A DNA stretch of 64,000 bases from Janthinobacterium sp. TND4EL3. Its GTDB lineage: Bacteria > Pseudomonadota > Gammaproteobacteria > Burkholderiales > Burkholderiaceae_D. The DNA lies in assembly GCF_900156175.1 (NCBI RefSeq), contig NZ_FTMV01000013.1:62001-126000 (forward strand). The letters run 5' to 3'. Below are positions 59,019 through 64,000 of the stretch, piece by piece. Position 1 is the first letter of the stretch. Each line of letters opens with the position of its first letter. The translations under genes and the position numbers were made by a program. The notes beneath the pieces are model-generated. The model was not told where the DNA came from. It saw only the letters and a program-made list of their open reading frames with translations, and made no database searches.

Positions 59019-60080
59019 TTAGTGATGCTGGATGCCCAGCAATTGTTGGATCTGTTGCGCGCTGACGGGGGCGCCGGCGAAGTCGTCGAAGATCTTGTCG
59101 GTCACGGGAATGATGTGGGCATTGATGAAGGCCACGCCTTCGCGCGCGCCCACTTCCTGGTCCTTCAGGCAGCATTCCCATTCCAGCGTCGCCCAGCCCG
59201 CGTAGTCGTTCTGCGCCATCTTCGAAAAAATCGCCTTGAAGTCGACCTGGCCATCGCCCAGCGAGCGGAAGCGCCCGGCCCGGTTTTCCCACGACTGGTA
59301 GCCGCCGTAGATGCCTTGCCGCCCCGTCGGATTGAATTCCGCATCCTTCACATGGAACATGCGGATGTGGTCCTTGTAGATATCGATGAATTCCAGGTAG
59401 TTCAGCTGCTGCAGCACGAAGTGGCTGGGATCGAACAGCATCTTGCAGCGCGGGTGGCGGCCTACCCGCTCGTAAAACATCTCGAAGCTGATGCCGTCAT
59501 GCAGGTCTTCGCTCGGGTGGATTTCGTAGCACAGGTTGACGCCCTGTTCCTCGCACACGTCGAGGATGGGCAGCCAGCGGCGTGCCAGTTCGTCGAAGGC
59601 CGCCTCGATCAGGCCGGGCGGGCGCTGCGGGAATGGGAACAGGTAGGGCCAGGCGAACGAGCCGGAGAACGTGCCCATGTCGGTCAGGCCCAGGCGTTTC
59701 GACGCCATGGCCGCCAGCTTGAGCTGTTCGATGGCCCACTCGGTGCGCGCGGCCGGCTGGCCGTGCAGGTGTGCCGGGGCGAAGCTGTCGCACAGCGCGT
59801 CGTAGGCCGGGTGCACGGCCACCAACTGGCCGAGGATGTGCGTCGTCAGTTCGCTGATGACGAGGCCATGGCCTGCCAGCATGGCAACGAGGTCGTCGCA
59901 GTACTGCTGGCTGTGCGCCGCTTGCGCCACGTCGAACAGGCGCGCATCCCAGGCGGGAATCTGCAGGGCCTTGAAGCCCATGCCTGCCGCCCACTCGGCG
60001 ATGGCGGGCAGGGTGTTGAAGGGCGCCGTGTCGGCGGCGAATTGTGCCAGGTGCAGGCTGGGTCCTTGGATGGTTTTCAT
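59019..60080 (-). CDS. Sugar phosphate isomerase/epimerase family protein
   Basis: TIM-barrel protein of 353 residues of the xylose-isomerase-like (IolE/IolH-type) superfamily, which bind a divalent metal and isomerise or dehydrate sugars or cyclitols. Metal-ligand regions visible are NLCYEIHPSEDLHD, CKMLFDPSHFVLQQLNY, MFHVKDAEFNPTGR and GWATLEWECCLKD. The start ATG 60080 follows AGGAGC. It is the first gene of the minus-strand operon (isomerase, epoxide hydrolase-like, esterase), with the TetR operator upstream. The pathway is unknown. Confidence 0.88.
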   Translation of the reverse strand: MKTIQGPSLHLAQFAADTAPFNTLPAIAEWAAGMGFKALQIPAWDARLFDVAQAAHSQQYCDDLVAMLAGHGLVISELTTHILGQLVAVHPAYDALCDSFAPAHLHGQPAARTEWAIEQLKLAAMASKRLGLTDMGTFSGSFAWPYLFPFPQRPPGLIEAAFDELARRWLPILDVCEEQGVNLCYEIHPSEDLHDGISFEMFYERVGRHPRCKMLFDPSHFVLQQLNYLEFIDIYKDHIRMFHVKDAEFNPTGRQGIYGGYQSWENRAGRFRSLGDGQVDFKAIFSKMAQNDYAGWATLEWECCLKDQEVGAREGVAFINAHIIPVTDKIFDDFAGAPVSAQQIQQLLGIQHH

Positions 60081-60090
60081 ATCGGCTCCT

Positions 60091-60114
60091 ATTGTTTGTC
60101 GATCGACAAAGAAT
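60091..60114. promoter_or_regulatory. TetR operator palindrome
   Basis: TTTGTCGATCGACAAA (60095-60110) is a perfect 16-bp palindrome; with flanking ATT/AAT it extends to 24 bp with one mismatched pair (60094 and 60111). It lies in the gap between the divergent isomerase operon and tetR, 11 bp from the isomerase start codon. Confidence 0.75.
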
Positions 60115-60220
60115 AGGTGAAATTCTTGGCGCGGTCAAGCCCGTGATGCAAAATAAATGGCGAACGCGCCGCGGGTGCCAGGCGTTATACTGGCCGCCAG
60201 TTTGTGAAAAGAGGGTAGAC

Positions 60221-60829
60221 ATGGCAGGAAGACCGAGGGAATTTGACCGCGCGCTGGCGCTGGCAAAAGCGCGCGACGCGTTCTGGACGCGCGGCTACGA
60301 AGGCGTATCGATGGCCGACCTGGTGGCGGCGCTGGGCATCGCCTCGGCGCGCATCTATGCGGCGTTCGGCTCGAAGGAGCAGCTGTTCCGCGAAGCCGTG
60401 GAGCTGTATGAAACGGGAGAAGGCGCGTTTGCCGTGCACGCGCTGGCGGCCAGCCTGAATGTGCGCGACGCGGTGGCGCGCATGCTGGAAGAAGCCGTGC
60501 TGCTGTACACGCGCAGCGGCCAGCCGCAAGGCTGCATGGTGGTCACGGCCGCCACCAACACGAGCGCGGACAACGCGGGCATCGCCGACTGGCTGGCGCA
60601 GCACCGCCGCGCGCGCACGCAGGCCGTCATCGAGCGCCTGCGCGCGGCGCAGCTGGCGGGAGAGTTAAGGGAGGAGGCGGACGTGCAGGCGCTGGGCGAC
60701 TATTATGCGGCCTTGCTGCACGGCCTGTCGGTGCAGGCGCGCGACGGCATTCCGGCCGAACGGCTGCTGGCGCTGATCACGCCGGCGATGGCGCCCTTGG
60801 CGCTGGAAATGCAAAAGCAGGCTATCTAA
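60221..60829 (+). CDS. TetR family transcriptional regulator
   Basis: TetR-type repressor of 202 residues. The N-terminal helix-turn-helix starts AGRPREFDRALALAKARDAF and includes GYEGVSMADLVAALGIASARIYAAFGSKEQLF. The C-terminal ligand domain is helical, with CMVVTAATNTSADNAG, the TetR_C signature of a subgroup that includes regulators of reductase and hydrolase genes. ATG 60221 follows a weak GAGGG. It is divergent from the isomerase/hydrolase operon, and the perfect palindrome between them is the likely operator. It ends 15 bp before the convergent FlgC-like gene. The inducer is unknown. Confidence 0.92.
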   Translation: MAGRPREFDRALALAKARDAFWTRGYEGVSMADLVAALGIASARIYAAFGSKEQLFREAVELYETGEGAFAVHALAASLNVRDAVARMLEEAVLLYTRSGQPQGCMVVTAATNTSADNAGIADWLAQHRRARTQAVIERLRAAQLAGELREEADVQALGDYYAALLHGLSVQARDGIPAERLLALITPAMAPLALEMQKQAI

Positions 60830-60844
60830 GCGATAGCTGCTGCG

Positions 60845-61204
60845 TCAGCTTTTGACGTCGATCAGGCTGCCCAGTGCCTGGTCGGCCGCCTTGACGACAT
60901 TCGCCGATAAATTAAAACCGGCCTTGTAGACGAGATTATCGGTCAGTTCGGACGCGAGGCCCACGCCGTTCGGCCGGCTTTGCGCCGCCTTGGCCGCAGT
61001 CGCATCGGCGCCGCTGACGGCCAGCTTGCGTCCTTCGACGGAGAGCGTGACGCCCGTGCCGGCCGGACTGGCTTCCTGGAACTGGGCTTGCTGCGGCTGG
61101 AAGCCTGGCGTATTCGCATTGGCGATATTGTTGGCGGCCACGTCCAGCGCGCGCTGGTTGGCGACCAGGCCCGAGGTGCCGGTGGTGAGGGCGGATATGG
61201 ACAT
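60845..61204 (-). CDS. Orphan FlgC-like flagellar rod protein
   Basis: Short flagellar basal-body rod-type protein of 119 residues. The N-terminal rod motif ALDVAANNIANANTPGFQ is exact; the middle is Ser/Ala-rich; the C-terminal LVYKAGFNLSANVVKAADQALGSLIDVKS-type end (visible ADQALGSLIDVKS) resembles FlgC. The ATG at 61204 follows AAGGAG at five bases, a strong site. No other flagellar gene is in the window, so it is an orphan, possibly a paralogue used elsewhere in the rod or a secreted remnant. About 20 residues shorter than typical FlgC. Confidence 0.82.
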   Translation of the reverse strand: MSISALTTGTSGLVANQRALDVAANNIANANTPGFQPQQAQFQEASPAGTGVTLSVEGRKLAVSGADATAAKAAQSRPNGVGLASELTDNLVYKAGFNLSANVVKAADQALGSLIDVKS

Positions 61205-61339
61205 GATGACTCCTTCAATATGCCAGTAGTTTACTCCCTTGCGCAGTGAAAGTGCTTGGCGTAAGGCAATAATTTTCCTGTCTGTTGGTTTCTCAAAAAA
61301 ATAGTTACTCAACGTAACTTTTTGATATTGTTCTGCCGC

Positions 61340-62551
61340 ATGGCGCTGCCTAGACTGCTGGGATTCAGTCTTCCGCCTGATCAGGAGTCCGCCATTGCCC
61401 GCGTCGCCCGCCTGTTGTTGCCGAGTTTGCTGCTCGGCTCGCTCTGCCTTCCCGCACAAGCCCAGCGCGTGCCATTGCCGCTCGATGCGCGCCTGAACGA
61501 GCAGGTCATCATGGTGCCTGCCGGCGCCGGCATGCATGAAATACTGCAAACGACGGTCTTTCGTCCCCCCGGTCCCGGCCCGTTTCCCCTGTTGCTGATG
61601 AATCATGGCAAACAGGCGGGGCCGGCAAGGCAGCAGCAGCGCGAGCGCTTCATCTATATGGCCACCGAGTTCGTGCGCCGCGGCTATGCCGTGATGCTGC
61701 CCATGCGCACTGGATTTGCCCAATCCACGGGCGCTTATCGCGATTTCGGCTGCGACATGCTGGCCAATGCCCAGGGCCAGGCGCGCGATATGCTTGATGC
61801 GCTGGCCTATGCCCGGCGCCAGAGCTGGGTCGATCCAGAGCGCATCGTCGTCGCGGGGCAATCGTATGGCGGCATGGCGGCGCTGGCGCTGGCTACCCGG
61901 GCGCTGTCCGGCGTGCGCGGCGTGCTCAATTTCGCCGGCGGCCTGCGCGTCGACATGCCCGGCTGCGACTGGCCGTCGGCCCTGGCCAAGGCCTTCGCCA
62001 CCTTCGGCGCCTACAGCCGCATCCCCAGCCTGTGGCTGTATGGCGCGAACGACTCCTATTTTGCGCCAGCGCTCGCGCAGCGCCTGTTCCACTCGTTTGC
62101 CGGTTCGGGCGGCAGGGGCGAGCTGTTTGCCTATGGACCGTTCAAGCGCGACGCCCACCTGACCCTGGGCAGCCGCGATGGCGTGGCCGTCTGGCTGCCG
62201 CCCACCGAGCGCTTTCTGCAAAAAATCGGCATGCCGGTGCGCCAGGTCTACAGTGTGCCCGATGCGCCGTCGCCGCCCGACACGCATTTCGCGCCGCAGG
62301 GCGATATCGCCGCCGTGCCCTATCTGGAAGAGCAGGGCCGCGCCGCCTACCGCGTCTTCCTGGAAAAAAACGCGCCACGGGCCTTTGCCTTGTCGGCCAG
62401 CGGCGCCTGGGGCTGGGCCGAGGAGGGCGAAAGTCCCGATGTCCGCGCGCTGGCGTCGTGCCAGCGCTGGAGCAGCCTGCCGTGTCAGCTGTATTCGGTC
62501 GATGAAAGCGTTGTTTGGCCGGGCGCCGGCGCCGTCGGCGGTGCGCAATAA
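61340..62551 (+). CDS. Secreted dienelactone-hydrolase-like alpha/beta hydrolase
   Basis: Exported hydrolase of about 385 to 403 residues. A signal peptide (RLLLPSLLLGSLCLPAQAQ) precedes an alpha/beta-hydrolase domain: LLLMNHGKQAGPARQQ, the nucleophile elbow VVAGQSYGGMAALAL (Ser at about residue 181), ANDSYFAPAL (acid) and a late His in FKRDAHLTLG. The start is uncertain: ATG 61340 lacks a ribosome-binding site and would add 18 residues before the signal peptide, whereas AGGAG (61383-61387) precedes an in-frame ATT at 61394, right where the signal peptide should begin. No partner is visible. Substrate unknown. Confidence 0.8.
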   Translation: MALPRLLGFSLPPDQESAIARVARLLLPSLLLGSLCLPAQAQRVPLPLDARLNEQVIMVPAGAGMHEILQTTVFRPPGPGPFPLLLMNHGKQAGPARQQQRERFIYMATEFVRRGYAVMLPMRTGFAQSTGAYRDFGCDMLANAQGQARDMLDALAYARRQSWVDPERIVVAGQSYGGMAALALATRALSGVRGVLNFAGGLRVDMPGCDWPSALAKAFATFGAYSRIPSLWLYGANDSYFAPALAQRLFHSFAGSGGRGELFAYGPFKRDAHLTLGSRDGVAVWLPPTERFLQKIGMPVRQVYSVPDAPSPPDTHFAPQGDIAAVPYLEEQGRAAYRVFLEKNAPRAFALSASGAWGWAEEGESPDVRALASCQRWSSLPCQLYSVDESVVWPGAGAVGGAQ

Positions 62552-62662
62552 GCTGCCGCGCACGATAGTTGTCGCCGAAACGGGGGATGGGCGAATATAC
62601 TAGGCGAAAAGGGAGGCGTTGCGCTTCCCGTCCGCCCTTATCATCAGCGAGAATTCACCCTT

Positions 62663-64000
62663 ATGGCGTCATCCCCAGAAAACCTCAGCATGGCCGTGTT
62701 TTGCGACTTCGAGAACGTCGCGCTCGGCGTGCGAGATGCAAATTACGAAAAATTCGATATCAAGCCCATCCTCGAACGCTTGCTGCTCAAGGGCAGTATT
62801 GTTGTCAAGAAGGCATATTGCGACTGGGACCGTTATAAAAGTTTCAAGGGCACCATGCATGAGGCGAACTTCGAACTGATCGAAATTCCCCACGTGCGCC
62901 AGTCCGGCAAGAATTCGGCCGACATCCGCCTGGTCGTCGATGCACTGGACCTGTGCTACACCAAGGCGCATGTGAACACCTTCGTCATCATCAGCGGCGA
63001 TTCCGATTTTTCGCCGCTCGTGTCGAAACTGCGCGAAAACGCCAAGCAGGTGATCGGCGTGGGCGTCAAGCAGTCGACCTCCGACCTGCTCGTGGCGAAC
63101 TGCGACGAATTCATTTTCTACGACGACCTGGTGCGCGAGAGCCGCCGCACGGCCGCCAAGCGCGACGCGCGCGAAACTCCGGCGGCCAAGCGCTCGCCCG
63201 ACGAAGAAGTGCGCCGCAAGGAAAAATACGAGTCGCGCAAGACGGAAGCGATCGAGATGGCCGTCGCCACCTTCGACGCGCTGGTCTCCGAGCGCGGCGA
63301 CAGCGGCAAGATCTGGGCTTCGATGCTGAAGGAAGCGATCAAGCGCCGCAAACCGGATTTCAGCGAATCGTATTACGGCTTCCGCACCTTCGGCAACTTG
63401 CTGGAAGAAGCGCAGACGCGCGGCTTGCTGGAATTTGGCCGCGACGAGAAATCGGGCGCCTATGTCTACCGCAGCAGCGGCCTGGTGCCTGTCGCTGCGC
63501 CCGTGAACGGGGAAGTCGCCAGTGACGCGCTGATCGCCGGCGGCGAAGCCGTCGCGACGGCGGAAGAGGGCAGTCACCGCGAGGGCGGCAGCCGCCGCGA
63601 TTCGCGCCGCAATGGCCGTGGCGGCCGCAAGCAGAACGAGCAGCGCCGCGGCGAATCCGCGCCACAGGCCTTCGTGCCGGTGGCCGATGTGGAAACGTCC
63701 GTCGCCGTCATCGAGCAGTATGCGCCGGCGCCGCAGCCCGAGGTGGTGCACGAAGTGGCCGAAGCCGCAGTCGAGGTCGTGGCGGAAGAGGGCAACGCCA
63801 AGCGCGGTTCGCGCCGCAATGGCCGTGGCGGCCGCAAGAATGGCGATGGCGCACGTGAAGCGCGTGCCGAGGCCGTTGAGGTAGCGCAAGCGGCGCCGGT
63901 ACCTGAGCCGGTACCGGAGCCAGTCGCCGAAGTGATTGTGGAAGCGGCCGCCGAAGCGAAGCCGAAGGCCAAGCCGCGCACGCCGGCCCGCAAGGCGGCA
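62663..64000 (+). CDS. NYN-LOTUS RNA-binding protein (3' partial)
   Basis: Protein with an N-terminal NYN (PIN-like RNase) domain and a LOTUS/OST-HTH domain; 446 codons are present and the frame runs off the window. The NYN acidic residues are visible in FCDFENVALG, SADIRLVVDALDL and ISGDSDFSPLVSKL. The LOTUS domain spans about residues 197-270 (MAVATFDALVSERGDSGKIW, LKEAIKRRKPDFSESYYGFR). The rest is a low-complexity tail with two SRRNGRGGRK repeats and proline/glutamate-rich spacers. It is probably an RNA-binding or RNA-cleaving protein. ATG 62663 is preferred (another ATG is nine codons on); no strong ribosome-binding site is seen. Confidence 0.87.
   Translation, partial: MASSPENLSMAVFCDFENVALGVRDANYEKFDIKPILERLLLKGSIVVKKAYCDWDRYKSFKGTMHEANFELIEIPHVRQSGKNSADIRLVVDALDLCYTKAHVNTFVIISGDSDFSPLVSKLRENAKQVIGVGVKQSTSDLLVANCDEFIFYDDLVRESRRTAAKRDARETPAAKRSPDEEVRRKEKYESRKTEAIEMAVATFDALVSERGDSGKIWASMLKEAIKRRKPDFSESYYGFRTFGNLLEEAQTRGLLEFGRDEKSGAYVYRSSGLVPVAAPVNGEVASDALIAGGEAVATAEEGSHREGGSRRDSRRNGRGGRKQNEQRRGESAPQAFVPVADVETSVAVIEQYAPAPQPEVVHEVAEAAVEVVAEEGNAKRGSRRNGRGGRKNGDGAREARAEAVEVAQAAPVPEPVPEPVAEVIVEAAAEAKPKAKPRTPARKAA
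63601..63631 (+). repeat. 31-bp exact repeat, copy 1 (in the NYN-LOTUS tail)
   Basis: Starts TTCGCGCCGCAATGGCCG and ends GGCGGCCGCAAG; identical to 63808-63838. It encodes the SRRNGRGGRK motif. Confidence 0.85.
63808..63838 (+). repeat. 31-bp exact repeat, copy 2 (in the NYN-LOTUS tail)
   Basis: Same 31 bases as 63601-63631, 207 bp downstream and in the same reading frame. Confidence 0.85.

Noticed and set aside
1-64000. CRISPR arrays, tRNA/rRNA genes, insertion sequences, prophage
   Set aside because: No regularly spaced repeats, no cloverleaf-like or rRNA sequence, no transposase or integrase, and no terminal inverted repeats were seen.

Overview
The window is GC-rich, densely packed chromosomal DNA of a betaproteobacterium, most likely Oxalobacteraceae and Janthinobacterium-like. 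This is an inference from three things: the ssu/sfn sulfur genes, a subclass B3 metallo-beta-lactamase (a class known from Janthinobacterium), and a PEP-CTERM protein beside many Burkholderiales-type families. I found no rRNA, tRNA, CRISPR array, prophage or insertion sequence. About 66 protein genes are supported; two are cut by the window edges (a LysE exporter at the left, a NYN-LOTUS RNA-binding protein at the right).

Layout. 1-9.8 kb: LysE exporter, coniferyl-aldehyde dehydrogenase, thioredoxin 2, a MarR regulator coupled to an AlkC/AlkD-like repair protein, a MocR regulator divergent from an AhpD-like protein, a Bcr/CflA efflux pump and serine acetyltransferase. 9.9-12.3 kb: META lipoprotein, B3 metallo-beta-lactamase, secreted unknown. 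12.3-20.5 kb: an organosulfur island with two divergent operons, sfnB / NlpA-type binding protein / flavin monooxygenase on the minus strand and ssuEADCB on the plus strand. 20.5-29 kb: HAD phosphatase, PEP-CTERM protein, second META lipoprotein, an alpha/beta-fold protein coupled to a second MocR regulator, BenE, CPBP protease, gamma-carbonic anhydrase, desaturase and DUF3144. 29.1-32 kb: a yfiR-yfiN-yfiB c-di-GMP module with gluconokinase. 32.2-38.1 kb: Na+/H+ antiporter divergent from a three-heme cytochrome c plus iorAB-type molybdenum oxidoreductase. 38.3-46.2 kb: mostly single genes, including a degenerate dienelactone-hydrolase-like protein, S-formylglutathione hydrolase, sirtuin, signal peptidase I and oleate hydratase. 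46.2-54.4 kb: an IclR / acyl-CoA dehydrogenase / CoA ligase / livKHMGF catabolic operon. 54.5-57.2 kb: a TonB-dependent receptor and a sulfite-oxidase-fold periplasmic protein behind tandem ModE-like operators. 57.2-64 kb: a three-gene hydrolase/isomerase operon divergent from a TetR regulator, an orphan FlgC-like protein, a secreted hydrolase and the NYN-LOTUS gene.

Strongest structural signals. (1) Two ModE-box-like operators, each placed identically over a promoter, flank a rho-independent terminator upstream of the TonB-dependent receptor. (2) A 29-bp element recurs at cysE, ssuE and sfnB, with a fixed 21-nt offset to a -10-like hexamer, and looks like a sulfur-regulon operator. (3) An intergenic repeat found twice has an 8-bp stem that changes by two compensatory base-pair swaps. 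(4) Three tandem 13-bp repeats run into the start codon of iorA. All of these come from reading the bases; the functions assigned to them are inference.
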